A stretch of DNA of 64,000 nt, from the NCBI RefSeq assembly GCF_016785185.1, contig NZ_JAEKDY010000004.1; one strand, 5' to 3'. A program made the translations under genes and the position numbers. Shown here in pieces: positions 43,968 through 53,695 of the stretch. Under the pieces are notes generated by a model, which searched no databases, was not told the origin of the DNA, and saw only the letters and a list, made by a program, of their open reading frames with translations. This DNA comes from Heyndrickxia sporothermodurans. GTDB lineage: Bacteria; Bacillota; Bacilli; Bacillales; Bacillaceae_C. Numbering within the stretch: the first letter of the stretch is position 1; every line of letters starts with the position of its first letter.

Positions 43968-46900
43968 CTATTGCAAAATCACATTTTGCTTACCTAATAA
44001 ACGGACTAGCTCCTCTAAACATTGATTAGTAGGATTGACCCAATCCATTCTAGGAAGTTGAATCGTTGTTTGCGTATGTTCATAAAATAAAATAACAGGA
44101 ACACTCCCATGATGTGATTGAATGATTTCCTTAATACGGCTTAAACTTTCATGGGACTGAAACAAATATGGAATACGAAGAAAAAGTTTCTTATTGGCGT
44201 CTTCTAAATCTTTCATATCGATCATTTTTTGTATAATTAATTGTGTTGAATCATTTCTTACTTCAACCGTTCCTTCAAGTAGTGCTACTTGCCCTTGTTT
44301 ACATAATCTACTGTATTGTCGATAACTTTTCGGAAATAATACCCCTTCCATTTCACCACTGGAATCACTAATTTTAACGAAACACATTTGTTCCCCTTTT
44401 TTTGTACGGATGGTTTTTACTTCATTTAAGTAAACTCCTAGTTTCACGTGTTTTTGATGATTAGAAATAGAAATTATCGTGTCATTCGTATAATTGTTAA
44501 TTAAATCTTGAAATGGACGAATAGGGTGGTCTGATAAATACAGTCCGAGTACTTGTTTTTCAAAAGAAAGTTTATCGATAATACTAATTGGTTCCATTTC
44601 CACATACTTTGGTTTAATTTGAAAAAATTCATCATCAGAAAATAAGTCTTCCATATTGTCACTTGGATTGACGAGTTCAGCATGTTGCAAGGCTACATCA
44701 ATACTTGCCAAAAGTGTTGCACGATCAACCTGAAACTCATCAAACGCTCCGGAAAACACTAGATTTTCAATCGTTTTCCGATTAATAGAAAGATGTGTCG
44801 TTCGAATGCAAAAGTCGAATAAATCACTAAAAGGCTTCGATGCTCTTGCATGTAAAATATCTTTTAGTGCTACACCACCTAGCCCTTTTATCGCCGCTAA
44901 ACTAAAAAGGATGGAACCTTTTTCCACTTTAAAAAAATAATGACTTTTGTTAATAGATGGTGGAAGCACTTGAATATTCATCTGTTTCGCTTCTCGTATA
45001 TATTGTGCAATCTTATCTGCATTTCCAATAGCTGATGTTAATAATGAAGCCATAAAATATAGCGGGAAATGAGCTTTTAAATATGCGAGTTGGTATGCGA
45101 TAAAGCTATAGGCAACAGCATGGCTTCGGTTAAATCCATAGTTAGCAAATCGGACAATTAAATCGTATATTTCATTGGCTGTTTTCTCGTTATAACCATT
45201 ATTAATAGCCCCTTTTACAAAATGAATCCTTTCCTGATCTAGCACATCTTTCTTCTTTTTACTTACAGCCCTTCGAAGTAAATCCGCTTCTCCTAACGAA
45301 AAACCAGCCATTCTTGAGGCAATTTGCATAATTTGCTCCTGGTATATGATAACGCCATACGTTTTCTTTAGAATTGGTTCTAAATCTTGATGTGGATACT
45401 GTATCATTTCTTTTCCATGTTTTCGATCAATGTATAAAGGGATATTTTCCATTGGACCGGGACGGTAAAGCGCATTAACTGCGACAATATCCTCAAAATC
45501 AGTTGGTTTTAACCTTTTTAAAACACTTCGCATCCCTTCCGATTCTAACTGGAAAATACCCGTTGTGTTTCCTTCACTTAATAATTGATAGGTCTTTTCA
45601 TCATCTAAAGGAATTTGATCGATATTTATTTTACTGCCTGTACCTTTTTGAATACTCGCTACTATCCGTTCAATTAATGATAAATTTCGCAGTCCTAGAA
45701 AATCCATCTTTAATAAGCCAATCTCTTCTAAGATGTCCATTGGATATTGTGTTAAATAACTACCTGTATGTCCATCTTGGATGGGGATAAGGTTAACTAG
45801 CGGTTCTTCACTGATGACGACACCCGCTGCGTGTGTTGAAACATGACGTGGAATTCCTTCAATTTTTAATGCTGTTTGAAAAAGTTTTTGATGTAATTCA
45901 GATTCTCCAACAAATTCCTGTAGTTTCTTTGATTCCTTAAACGCTTGTTTTAATGTTATACCGAGTTTACTGGGTATCATCCTTGACAATTGCTCTAATT
46001 CCTTTGTATTAAAGCCAAATACCCTAGCGACATCTCTTGCTGCAGCCTTAGCGGCAAATGTTCCAAATGTAATTATTTGTGCTACATGTAACTGCCCGTA
46101 CTTTTCAGTTACATATTGTATGACCTCATCCCGGCGATGATCAGGAAAATCAATATCAATATCAGGCATTGTAATTCGCTCAGGATTTAAAAAACGTTCA
46201 AAAAGTAAGTCGTGTTCAATTGGGTCGACATTCGTAATTTTTAATACATAGGCGACAAGAGAGCCAGCTGCTGAACCTCGTCCAGGACCAGTTAATATTC
46301 CGTTATTACGGGCAAATTTCATAAAATCCGAAACAATAAGGAAATAATCACTAAATTTCATTTGATTAATTATCGTTAATTCATAAGATAAACGTTCCCA
46401 ATAAATCGGTTCTGGGTGATCAAATCTTTCTCGCAATCCCTGTTCACAGTATTCCTTTAATGCTTGGTCAGAGGTTTCTCCCGGTGGTAATGGGAATTTT
46501 GGAAGAAGTTTTCTCCCCATTTCAATTTGTAATTGACACGAATTTGCTACAAGTACTGTATTTTCTAATGCGTTTATATGTTCGGAGAACGCTTCAACCA
46601 TACTTTGTTTATCTTTCAAATCATATTCTTCTGAAGGAAGTTTTTTTCGATCATCATCACTAAGTTTCTTATTTTCATTGATAGCAAGTAAGCATTCATG
46701 ACTAAAGCTGTCACTCTTTTCCAAATATTGCACATCATTCGTAACGATAAGTTTTATCTTGCATTTTTTTGAAAGGTGAACGAGCTTTTCTTCTATTATC
46801 TTTTCTTCAGGAAGCTGATGATTCTGTATAGAAAAATAGAAAGAATCCTCTTCAAAAATATTTTTAAAAATAGTTGCGATTTTTTCAGCTTTTTCTTCTT

Positions 46901-47318
46901 CTCCGCGCAATAAATACTGTTCAATTTCGCCATTTATTCCGGGTGTAAAGCCAAATAACCCTTTATGGTACCCTTTTAACCATTTTATCGGAATACCATT
47001 TGGTGATTTTGTTTGGACTGTACTTGAAAGTTTTAATAAATTATTATATCCCGTTGTATTTTTAGCTAATAGAACGAGTGGATAAGATGTTTCTTTATCC
47101 ATTTCACTGATAACATCTATTGTTAATCCGATAATTGGCTTAATCTGATTTTTTATACATTCTTTATAAAACGGAATGACACCGTAAAGTACATTTCGAT
47201 CGGTAATAGCCAATGTATGATATTGAAGCTCTTTAGCTTTTTCAACTAGTTTTTTAATTGAGATAGTGCTAGATAATAAGCTATATGCAGTTGTTATTTG
47301 TAAATGGACAAATGACAT
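43968..47318 (-). CDS. dnaE: DNA polymerase III alpha subunit DnaE
   Basis: This is the second replicative polymerase of low-GC Gram-positives, which extends RNA primers before hand-off to PolC. The 1116 aa carry an N-terminal PHP domain, the Pol III palm with GPGRGSAAGS and PDIDIDFPD (about 340-400), a tandem helix-hairpin-helix region and a C-terminal OB fold (about 970-1040). AAGGTGG lies 7 nt before the ATG at 47318, and MSFVHLQ matches B. subtilis DnaE. It is divergent from ytrH and upstream of ytsJ. Confidence 0.96.
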   Translation of the reverse strand: MSFVHLQITTAYSLLSSTISIKKLVEKAKELQYHTLAITDRNVLYGVIPFYKECIKNQIKPIIGLTIDVISEMDKETSYPLVLLAKNTTGYNNLLKLSSTVQTKSPNGIPIKWLKGYHKGLFGFTPGINGEIEQYLLRGEEEKAEKIATIFKNIFEEDSFYFSIQNHQLPEEKIIEEKLVHLSKKCKIKLIVTNDVQYLEKSDSFSHECLLAINENKKLSDDDRKKLPSEEYDLKDKQSMVEAFSEHINALENTVLVANSCQLQIEMGRKLLPKFPLPPGETSDQALKEYCEQGLRERFDHPEPIYWERLSYELTIINQMKFSDYFLIVSDFMKFARNNGILTGPGRGSAAGSLVAYVLKITNVDPIEHDLLFERFLNPERITMPDIDIDFPDHRRDEVIQYVTEKYGQLHVAQIITFGTFAAKAAARDVARVFGFNTKELEQLSRMIPSKLGITLKQAFKESKKLQEFVGESELHQKLFQTALKIEGIPRHVSTHAAGVVISEEPLVNLIPIQDGHTGSYLTQYPMDILEEIGLLKMDFLGLRNLSLIERIVASIQKGTGSKINIDQIPLDDEKTYQLLSEGNTTGIFQLESEGMRSVLKRLKPTDFEDIVAVNALYRPGPMENIPLYIDRKHGKEMIQYPHQDLEPILKKTYGVIIYQEQIMQIASRMAGFSLGEADLLRRAVSKKKKDVLDQERIHFVKGAINNGYNEKTANEIYDLIVRFANYGFNRSHAVAYSFIAYQLAYLKAHFPLYFMASLLTSAIGNADKIAQYIREAKQMNIQVLPPSINKSHYFFKVEKGSILFSLAAIKGLGGVALKDILHARASKPFSDLFDFCIRTTHLSINRKTIENLVFSGAFDEFQVDRATLLASIDVALQHAELVNPSDNMEDLFSDDEFFQIKPKYVEMEPISIIDKLSFEKQVLGLYLSDHPIRPFQDLINNYTNDTIISISNHQKHVKLGVYLNEVKTIRTKKGEQMCFVKISDSSGEMEGVLFPKSYRQYSRLCKQGQVALLEGTVEVRNDSTQLIIQKMIDMKDLEDANKKLFLRIPYLFQSHESLSRIKEIIQSHHGSVPVILFYEHTQTTIQLPRMDWVNPTNQCLEELVRLLGKQNVILQ

Positions 47319-47422
47319 TCTCTTCCCACCTTTCAATTGAAATCTTTATTCATATTATAAGACCTCCATTAAAAAAAAGAAAATATGTTCCCATATTAAC
47401 TTTTATTTTTTCGGATTCCATT

Positions 47423-47451
47423 ACATATCAGCGTTAGTTGTCCCATATATA
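47423..47451 (+). promoter_or_regulatory. Possible sigma-E promoter of ytrH-ytrI
   Basis: ACATATC (47423-47429) and CATATATA (47444-47451; 7 of 8 to CATAYAWT) are 14 nt apart. A start near 47459 leaves about 17 nt before the ribosome site. Confidence 0.4.
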
Positions 47452-47488
47452 TTAATAGTGAATGGTTATACAGTTTGGAGTGATTTCA

Positions 47489-47824
47489 ATGGACGAAGCA
47501 TTCTTCCCTGCCTTTTTTAATAGTTTTTTTATCGCCTTCGGTGTAATGATAGGCGGGTCTTTAATTGGGGCCGGCTTGGCAACATTTATCACTGGAGAAC
47601 AAGTTTTAACGGGGATTACGAAGATTTCAAAAAATTTGCGGATTTGGGCCATTATTGCAGCCATCGGCGGGACATTTGATACAGTATATAGCTTTGAAAA
47701 AGGCTTTTTGAATGGAGAAATCAAAGATTTATTTAAACAATTTCTATTAATCTTATCGGCAATGGGAGGGGCGAATACTGCAGCGCTTATCATACTATGG
47801 TTAACACAGGAGGAAATCCAATGA
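47489..47824 (+). CDS. ytrH: Sporulation membrane protein YtrH
   Basis: This 111-residue protein has three hydrophobic segments (about 6-32, 52-68 and 84-105) and matches B. subtilis YtrH, a sigma-E-dependent protein required for efficient sporulation. Its biochemical role is unknown. GGAG lies 8 nt before the ATG at 47489. It overlaps ytrI by ATGA, so the two are translationally coupled. Confidence 0.9.
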   Translation: MDEAFFPAFFNSFFIAFGVMIGGSLIGAGLATFITGEQVLTGITKISKNLRIWAIIAAIGGTFDTVYSFEKGFLNGEIKDLFKQFLLILSAMGGANTAALIILWLTQEEIQ

Positions 47825-48321
47825 GAATTCCACCATTGTATCATCGTCCTTCATGGCAAAGATTCATTGCCGGCATCGTTATCGGCGGCTGTATTAGTTG
47901 GCTTGTCTTTTTATTTATGTATGGTGTTATGCAGGAAAAACATGCAAAGAAAATAAAATTCCAACAAGAAACAATCGATAATTTAAAACAAGACATAAAA
48001 ATTTGGCAAGATGAGTATAAAGAGTTAAATCGAAAAAATGCGGAGCTCTTAATTATTCAAAATGTACAAGTGAAAATAACAGACTTTGAAAAGTATAATA
48101 TCGATTTACAAAGTAAAATTGAAGCGGAGAATAAGGTGAAGGAAGACTTGAAATCATTAATTGCAAATGACTTAAACAATACAGTTAAAAATAAAGAGTT
48201 AATAATAAAAGCAATTGAAAATAAGACAGTAAAATTTAATAATCGTCCATATAGATATGTCATAAAATCAATGATTTTTTACACAACGATTAGTATCGAA
48301 CTCGAATTAAGGCTGAATTAA
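47821..48321 (+). CDS. ytrI: Sporulation protein YtrI
   Basis: This 166-aa protein has one N-terminal membrane anchor (about residues 18-40), a coiled coil (about 48-125) and a C-terminal domain facing the outside, as in B. subtilis YtrI, which acts with YtrH in sporulation. AGGAGG lies 7 nt before the ATG. The start overlaps the ytrH stop by 4 nt. Confidence 0.88.
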   Translation: MRIPPLYHRPSWQRFIAGIVIGGCISWLVFLFMYGVMQEKHAKKIKFQQETIDNLKQDIKIWQDEYKELNRKNAELLIIQNVQVKITDFEKYNIDLQSKIEAENKVKEDLKSLIANDLNNTVKNKELIIKAIENKTVKFNNRPYRYVIKSMIFYTTISIELELRLN

Positions 48322-48324
48322 AGA

Positions 48325-48349
48325 GACTAGAGCATAAACTCTAGTCTTT
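48325..48349. terminator. Bidirectional terminator between ytrI and nrnA
   Basis: GACTAGAG and CTCTAGTC form an 8-bp stem with a 6-nt loop between convergent genes; the nrnA stop lies inside it. Confidence 0.75.
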
Positions 48350-49276
48350 GCAAACAGCCTTTAAATCGTTTATTACATGTTCGGCTTCATCCCAAGAATA
48401 AATAGAGGCACCTGCAGCCAATGGATGGCCCCCGCCATTATATTTTTTTGCAATTTGGTTGATAACTGGTCCTTTTGAGCGTAATCGAACCCTAATTTGG
48501 TCCTCTTCTTCAATAAAGAAGCACCACGCTTTCATTCCTCGGACATTCCCTAATGAACTTACAAGTAATGAGGCTTCTGAAGGAATGACTTCAAATTGTT
48601 TAAGAATGTCCGCACTTAGTTTCACAACTGCCGCACCATCTTCAAACATTTTAAAGTTTTGCAAAACATATCCTTGTAATTTAATCACTTTTGGATCTAG
48701 CTCATACAATTTGTCATATAATTCATTTCGATCGAACGAATATTTGATTAACTCCCCTGCGTAATCAAATGTTTTTTGCGTTGTGCTAGGGTATAAAAAT
48801 CTTCCCGTATCCCCAACGATACCACCATAAATCAATCGTGCTGCTTCATCATTCATTTTCAGCCCTTTATCAGCACCAAATAAATAGAAATCGTAAATCA
48901 TTTCACTCACAGATGATGCCGTCGTATCTACCCAAAGTAGATCACCATAAGCATCTTCGTTCGGGTGATGATCAATTTTAATTAGCTTATCACCTAAAGA
49001 ATAGCGACGATCACATATTCTTTCTTCATTTGCCGTATCACAAACAATAACGAGTGCTCCATGAAAGGTTTCATCCGAGATTACATCGAGTTTTTTTAAA
49101 AACTCAAGTGAAGGATCGGGCTTACCAACAGCATACACTTGTTTATTTGGAAAGGAGGTACGCAAAATTTCGACTAGTCCCCCTTGTGACCCGTAAGCAT
49201 CCGGGTCTGGGCGAACATGGCGATGAACAATAATTGTCTCATATTGTTTTATTGTTTCTAGTATTTTATCCTTCAT
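48341..49276 (-). CDS. nrnA: Bifunctional oligoribonuclease / PAP phosphatase NrnA
   Basis: NrnA degrades very short RNAs and the sulfur-assimilation by-product pAp. The 311-aa protein has an N-terminal DHH domain (RPDPDAYGSQ, CDTANEER, KIDHHPNED) and a C-terminal DHHA1 domain with NGGGHPLAAGA. AGGTG precedes the ATG. It corresponds to B. subtilis YtqI and keeps the same neighbours (ytrI, ytpI). Confidence 0.95.
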   Translation of the reverse strand: MKDKILETIKQYETIIVHRHVRPDPDAYGSQGGLVEILRTSFPNKQVYAVGKPDPSLEFLKKLDVISDETFHGALVIVCDTANEERICDRRYSLGDKLIKIDHHPNEDAYGDLLWVDTTASSVSEMIYDFYLFGADKGLKMNDEAARLIYGGIVGDTGRFLYPSTTQKTFDYAGELIKYSFDRNELYDKLYELDPKVIKLQGYVLQNFKMFEDGAAVVKLSADILKQFEVIPSEASLLVSSLGNVRGMKAWCFFIEEEDQIRVRLRSKGPVINQIAKKYNGGGHPLAAGASIYSWDEAEHVINDLKAVCKD

Positions 49277-49379
49277 AAGTTCACACCTTCTTTAATTTGT
49301 CATATTAACTTTGTAGCTTTTTCATATAAAACTCGTTACAATGTAAACAATGTTGAATATTATATTTGGAGGGAACATT

Positions 49380-49685
49380 TTGCCTATAGTAGTGTTTTTC
49401 ATTATATTATCATTGTCATTCTATGTATTCTATAAAATAAAATTTGTAAGAAGCCCATTGCCAATGGAGCGAAAATATTTATCAGGAAAATCAGGGATTT
49501 CATTAGGACTTTTCGTTGGTTTATTCGGTATTAATCAATTGTTTCTTCATCCATCAACTATTACCTATATTATCGGTGCAATTTTTATTATCCTAGGCTT
49601 CTTTAGCGTTTGGGCCGGAATAAAATCACTGCGATTTTACCGACCATACGTTATTAAAGAATTAGAAGAAATGAAACAACATTAA
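49380..49685 (+). CDS. ytpI: YtpI family membrane protein
   Basis: This 101-residue protein has three hydrophobic segments and matches B. subtilis YtpI, which has no known function. I chose a TTG start at 49380 because GGAGG lies 7 nt upstream; an in-frame ATG at 49350 sits before that site. It stands alone between divergent nrnA and convergent ytoI. Confidence 0.85.
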   Translation: MPIVVFFIILSLSFYVFYKIKFVRSPLPMERKYLSGKSGISLGLFVGLFGINQLFLHPSTITYIIGAIFIILGFFSVWAGIKSLRFYRPYVIKELEEMKQH

Positions 49686-49689
49686 TTAA

Positions 49690-49716
49690 TAAAAAAGCCA
49701 ATGAATGGCTTTTTTT
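49690..49716. terminator. Bidirectional terminator between ytpI and ytoI
   Basis: AAAAAAGCCA and TGGCTTTTTT form a stem with a 5-nt loop and U runs in both directions. Confidence 0.85.
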
Positions 49717-51028
49717 ATTTATCTATTAATTGACACATTAACAATGCTTTTCCGACGAGCTGGCCTTGATTAAATACTTCTACATCAATTTTCCCAAACT
49801 TTCTCCCCGCTTCGAGAATCGTAGGAACAACTTCGATTGTACTTTCAATTTGAACGGGTTTGATAAAATAAATCGTCATATTTTCAATAACGATATCACC
49901 CTTTTTTTGCTTCTTCAATTTTCGGGTTGCCGCTTCATATACAAGCGTAGTAAAAACGCCATATGAAATTGTTCCAAGCGGATTCGTCATTTGTGGAGTA
50001 ACCTCAAAAAAATAACTTTCTCTTTCTGCAGTTTCAGCAGCTGTCTCTATTTGTGTAGTAATAATATCATCAATCGTTTCACCAACTTGAGGCTGTCGTT
50101 GCGTCATTTGCAGCGCCTTCAATACATCCTGCCTGCTTATAATCCCAAATAAGCGATAATAGTCATCAACAACCGGAAGTACCTCTATCCCCTCCCAGAT
50201 CATCATATGTGCAGCAGAAGTCACGCTTGTCTTTAAACCTACGGATATCGGATTTTTTGTCATTACTTTTTCAATCGTAAAGTGCTGATCAAATTCTATT
50301 ATATCTTTTGAAGTGACCATTCCAACGACTTTCATTCCTTGATCAACAACTGGAAAGCGGCTATGGGAAGTGATTCTATTTTTTTCATACCATGTGCTTA
50401 TTTGATCGTGAATCGTTAAATAAGCTGTTTGGTCTATTGGGGTAAAAATATCTTCTACTAAAATAATTTCCTTTTTAATTAATTGATCATAAATCGCACG
50501 ATTAATCATCGTTGCAACAGTAAACGTATCATAGCTGGTAGTCAAAATCGGCAATTCTAATTCATCCGCCAGCTTTTTCACCTCGTCCTCAGTATCAAAG
50601 CCACCGGTGATCAACACAGCTGCTCCCGCTCTAAGCGCCAGTTCATGGGCTTTCGTCCGATTTCCAACGATTAATAGATTCCCTGCACCCGTGTATTTCA
50701 TCATCGCTTCCAGCTTCATTGCACCGATAACAAATTTAGTTAATGTTTTATGTAACCCTTTTTTCCCTCCAAGCACCTGTCCATCGATAATATTTACAAT
50801 CTCCGCAAATGTCAGTTTTTCAATATTATTCTTTTTCTTACTTTCAATCCTAATCGTACCTACTCGTTCAATTGTACTAACATAGCCTTTATTTTCAGCA
50901 TCTTTAATTGCTCTATATGCCGTTCCTTCACTCACATTTAAAGCCTTGGCAATTTGTCTTACGGAAATTTTCTCTCCAATGGGGAGGTGATCGATGTATT
51001 CAAGTATTTGTTCATGTTTAGTTGCCAA
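49715..51028 (-). CDS. ytoI: CBS/DRTGG-domain regulator YtoI
   Basis: This 437-residue protein combines four parts: an N-terminal winged helix (about 1-60, KISVRQIAKALNVSEGTAYR), a DRTGG domain (about 65-185), two CBS domains (about 190-310) and a C-terminal hot-dog thioesterase-like domain (about 330-437). This is the usual YtoI architecture; it is probably a nucleotide- or acyl-CoA-responsive regulator, but the ligand is unknown. I chose the TTG at 51028, 8 nt after AAGGG, which gives the family start MATKHEQ. The frame is open 20 codons upstream. Confidence 0.88.
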   Translation of the reverse strand: MATKHEQILEYIDHLPIGEKISVRQIAKALNVSEGTAYRAIKDAENKGYVSTIERVGTIRIESKKKNNIEKLTFAEIVNIIDGQVLGGKKGLHKTLTKFVIGAMKLEAMMKYTGAGNLLIVGNRTKAHELALRAGAAVLITGGFDTEDEVKKLADELELPILTTSYDTFTVATMINRAIYDQLIKKEIILVEDIFTPIDQTAYLTIHDQISTWYEKNRITSHSRFPVVDQGMKVVGMVTSKDIIEFDQHFTIEKVMTKNPISVGLKTSVTSAAHMMIWEGIEVLPVVDDYYRLFGIISRQDVLKALQMTQRQPQVGETIDDIITTQIETAAETAERESYFFEVTPQMTNPLGTISYGVFTTLVYEAATRKLKKQKKGDIVIENMTIYFIKPVQIESTIEVVPTILEAGRKFGKIDVEVFNQGQLVGKALLMCQLIDK

Positions 51029-51110
51029 GCTCTTCACCCTTTTCGCGACTTTTTCGTTAGATTTATTATAAGGTGAGGAGCCTGACAATTCAATTATTAA
51101 CGACTCTTCC

Positions 51111-51347
51111 TTAATTATGTGACTTTACACGTTTTGGTAACGGTTTATCTACATTTTTATTTGCTCGCTGTTTTTTCGGTGCATAAAGCCACGCTGTAAG
51201 ATTGCCGGCAAAAACAAGCAAAGCTAAACCAAGCCAAGCAATGGAAAAAATACCGGCCTCATGTTGAACAGAAAAAGCTAAATGAGGTAAAGCATAATAG
51301 AGCATTAATGCGGTTAATAAGATACATAGTAAATATCTATTTTTCAT
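51111..51347 (-). CDS. Small membrane protein of unknown function, 78 aa
   Basis: This protein has two hydrophobic segments (about residues 4-20 and 33-53) followed by a basic tail (PKKQRANKNVDKPLPKRVK). GGAGG lies 7 nt before the ATG at 51347. It lies between ytkL and ytoI, and I do not recognise a named family. A terminator separates it from ytkL upstream. Confidence 0.7.
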   Translation of the reverse strand: MKNRYLLCILLTALMLYYALPHLAFSVQHEAGIFSIAWLGLALLVFAGNLTAWLYAPKKQRANKNVDKPLPKRVKSHN

Positions 51348-51408
51348 TGGACTCCCTCCAGTATTTAAGCTTGTATTATTGTATGCTCTTATATTGAATT
51401 CCAACACA

Positions 51409-51441
51409 AAAATACATCTGCTTTTAAACAGATGTATCATT
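51409..51441 (-). terminator. Terminator of ytkL
   Basis: ATACATCTG and CAGATGTAT form a 9-bp stem with an 8-nt loop and five Us on the minus strand. Confidence 0.8.
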
Positions 51442-51445
51442 TTCG

Positions 51446-52126
51446 TTATAATTCAATAAATTCACCCGCACTCATTACCTTGCCATTTTTCTTTTCGAGT
51501 AAATCAATGAATTGATGTGGGTCTTTCTTAATTAATGGAAAGGTATTGTAATGAATCGGTACAACGGTTTTGGCATTTAAAAATTTTGCAGCGATTGCAG
51601 CATCTTCCGGTCCCATCGTAAAGTTATCACCAATTGGTAAAAACGCTAGATCAATGGGGTGAAGCTCTCCGATTAATTTCATATCGGAAAACAATCCTGT
51701 ATCACCTGCATGGTAAATCGTTTTCCCTTCAACCATTAGCAACACACCTGTTGGCATTCCTAAATAAATAATCTCTTGATTTTCTGTGACTAATGCTGAG
51801 CCATGAAATGCAGGGGTTAACTTCACCTTACCGAATTCAAATTCAAAAGATCCTCCAATATGCATCGGATGGGTGTTTAAACCTTGCCAGCTTAAATAAT
51901 CTGCAATTTCATTATTAGCAATAACTACTGCTCCGCTTTGTTTTGCAATTTGCACAGTATCACCTACATGATCGTTATGACCGTGGGTTAAAATAATATA
52001 ATCAGGCTTCTCTTCCTCGACTTTTAAATCAGTTTGAGAATTACCATTAATAAACGGATCAAACAGAATTGTTTTTCCGTTTGTTTCTACCTTTACTATA
52101 GAGTGTCCATGATAAGATACTTTCAT
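51446..52126 (-). CDS. ytkL: Metallo-beta-lactamase-fold hydrolase YtkL (UPF0173)
   Basis: This 226-residue metal-dependent hydrolase of the UPF0173 family has the zinc motif THGHNDHVGD (about residues 48-57), AGDTGLF and VPIHYNTFP. The substrate is unknown. AAGGAG lies 9 nt before the ATG. It is divergent from the M24 peptidase gene and matches B. subtilis YtkL. Confidence 0.9.
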   Translation of the reverse strand: MKVSYHGHSIVKVETNGKTILFDPFINGNSQTDLKVEEEKPDYIILTHGHNDHVGDTVQIAKQSGAVVIANNEIADYLSWQGLNTHPMHIGGSFEFEFGKVKLTPAFHGSALVTENQEIIYLGMPTGVLLMVEGKTIYHAGDTGLFSDMKLIGELHPIDLAFLPIGDNFTMGPEDAAIAAKFLNAKTVVPIHYNTFPLIKKDPHQFIDLLEKKNGKVMSAGEFIEL

Positions 52127-52321
52127 TTTTTATCTCTCCTTTTAAAAAAATTGTTTATCAACCATATTCAATATAAAATCCAAAACTCCTCTTTCCAATA
52201 CAAAATACCCCTTTTGGTATCTGTTTAAAAGTAATTTTTATTTGTTTTCCATACTAGAAATTAGAAACGATAGGTATATTCTGATATTCTTTATATATAC
52301 CCAATTAGGAGATGAAAAAAA

Positions 52322-53419
52322 ATGAACAAAAGACTACAAGAATTAACTAGTTGGCTACAACAAGAAACGATTGATTTTGCATTTGTCACCGCCCCTGAAA
52401 ATGTTTTTTATTTCAGTGGTTTTCTAAGTGATCCTCATGAGCGATTACTTGGCATTGCTGTTTTCCCAAATCAGGAACCATTTATGATCTGCCCGGCACT
52501 TGATGTAACTGATGCGAAAGCGTCGGGTTGGGAATACGAAATCATTGGATGCTCAGATACTGATAATCCTTGGGAAGTACTTGAAAAGCAAGTTAAAAAA
52601 CGGACAAATGAGATTCAAACAATCGCGGTAGAAAAAGAGCATATGAATATTGAAAGATATGAGTTATTACTTCAACATTTTAATGGTGCGAAATTCGTTG
52701 CAGCAGAAGCAAAGCTTCGTCAATTGCGTTTAATTAAAGATGAGAAGGAAAAGGAAATCCTGAAAAAAGCAGCTGAATTCGCGGATTTTGCTGTGCAAGT
52801 TGGTGTTAACGAAATAAAAGAAGGAAAAACCGAACTAGATATTATTGCAGCTATTGAGTACGAATTAAAGAAAAAAGGAATTTCTGAGATGTCCTTTTCA
52901 ACAATGGTGCTAACTGGTACAAATGCCGCTTCTCCCCATGGGAACCCCGGCTTAACAAAAATTAAAAAAGGCGATTTAGTCCTATTTGATTTAGGTGTCG
53001 TTTATGAAGGATACTGCTCTGATATTACCCGTACAGTAGCCTATGATCATACAAATGACGACCAAGAAAAAATTTACAATATCGTTTTGCAAGCGGAAGA
53101 GGAAGCAATTAAAGCAGTTAAGCCTGGAATAACAGCAAAGGAATTAGATATGATTGCGAGAAATATTATTTCTGACGCCGGGTATGGAGATTATTTTCCA
53201 CACCGACTTGGCCATGGGTTAGGAATTGGTGTGCATGAATATCCTTCCATAACAAACACCAATGAACTACTCATTCAAGAAGGAATGGTGTTCACAATTG
53301 AGCCTGGAATTTATGTACCAAATGTAGTAGGGGTTCGTATCGAAGATGATGTGTTCGTGACTAAAGACGGAGTTGAAATTTTAACCGCCTATCCAAAATC
53401 ATTGCAAATTGTGAAATAA
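52322..53419 (+). CDS. Xaa-Pro peptidase family M24B
   Basis: This 365-aa aminopeptidase or dipeptidase of the creatinase/prolidase fold cleaves peptides next to proline. The metal-binding residues appear in order: DLGVVYEGYCSDITRT (about 224-239), RLGHGLGIGVHEYP, EPGIYVP and VRIEDDV. It resembles B. subtilis YkvY more than YqhT, but paralogues make a symbol uncertain. AGGAG precedes the ATG. It is monocistronic with a strong terminator. Confidence 0.85.
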   Translation: MNKRLQELTSWLQQETIDFAFVTAPENVFYFSGFLSDPHERLLGIAVFPNQEPFMICPALDVTDAKASGWEYEIIGCSDTDNPWEVLEKQVKKRTNEIQTIAVEKEHMNIERYELLLQHFNGAKFVAAEAKLRQLRLIKDEKEKEILKKAAEFADFAVQVGVNEIKEGKTELDIIAAIEYELKKKGISEMSFSTMVLTGTNAASPHGNPGLTKIKKGDLVLFDLGVVYEGYCSDITRTVAYDHTNDDQEKIYNIVLQAEEEAIKAVKPGITAKELDMIARNIISDAGYGDYFPHRLGHGLGIGVHEYPSITNTNELLIQEGMVFTIEPGIYVPNVVGVRIEDDVFVTKDGVEILTAYPKSLQIVK

Positions 53420-53421
53420 TT

Positions 53422-53454
53422 AGAGGAATCAGCAATTGCTGATTCCTCTTTTTT
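53422..53454 (+). terminator. Terminator of the M24 peptidase gene
   Basis: GAGGAATCAGCA and its complement form a 12-bp perfect stem followed by six Ts, immediately after the stop codon. Confidence 0.9.
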
Positions 53455-53459
53455 ACCTT

Positions 53460-53609
53460 CTATGCTTCCTCATCTTGATCATAAATGTGAAATTGTCCAT
53501 CTGGTTGGTCAACCACACCGCTCGCATACGCTCCCATAATTTGATTGGTTGTTTGATTGATGCCTTGCTCATTATAAATAATTTCTTTTTCACGATCTTG
53601 TTTTTTCAA
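53460..53609 (-). CDS. Small acidic protein resembling DUF4025/YozQ, 49 aa
   Basis: A TTG at 53609, 7 nt after AAGGGGG, opens a 49-codon frame ending in TAG at 53460. The product is hydrophilic, with a central NQTTNQIMGAYASGVVDQP segment and an acidic end (DQDEEA). This resembles small Bacillus proteins of the DUF4025 (YozQ) type as I remember them; no function is known. It lies downstream of moaB and uses the peptidase terminator from the other side. Confidence 0.6.
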   Translation of the reverse strand: MKKQDREKEIIYNEQGINQTTNQIMGAYASGVVDQPDGQFHIYDQDEEA

Positions 53610-53695
53610 AATAGTGCCCCCTTCCTATATTTACTATTGTTCGAAATCTATTTTTAGATATACAAACCATAAATTGGAACATAAGAAGGGTTTTC

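Noticed and set aside
47447..47474. Alternative sigma-E promoter (ATATATT, TATACAGT) for ytrH
   Set aside because: The start site would fall at or beyond the ribosome-binding site of ytrH, so the upstream candidate at 47423-47451 is more sensible.
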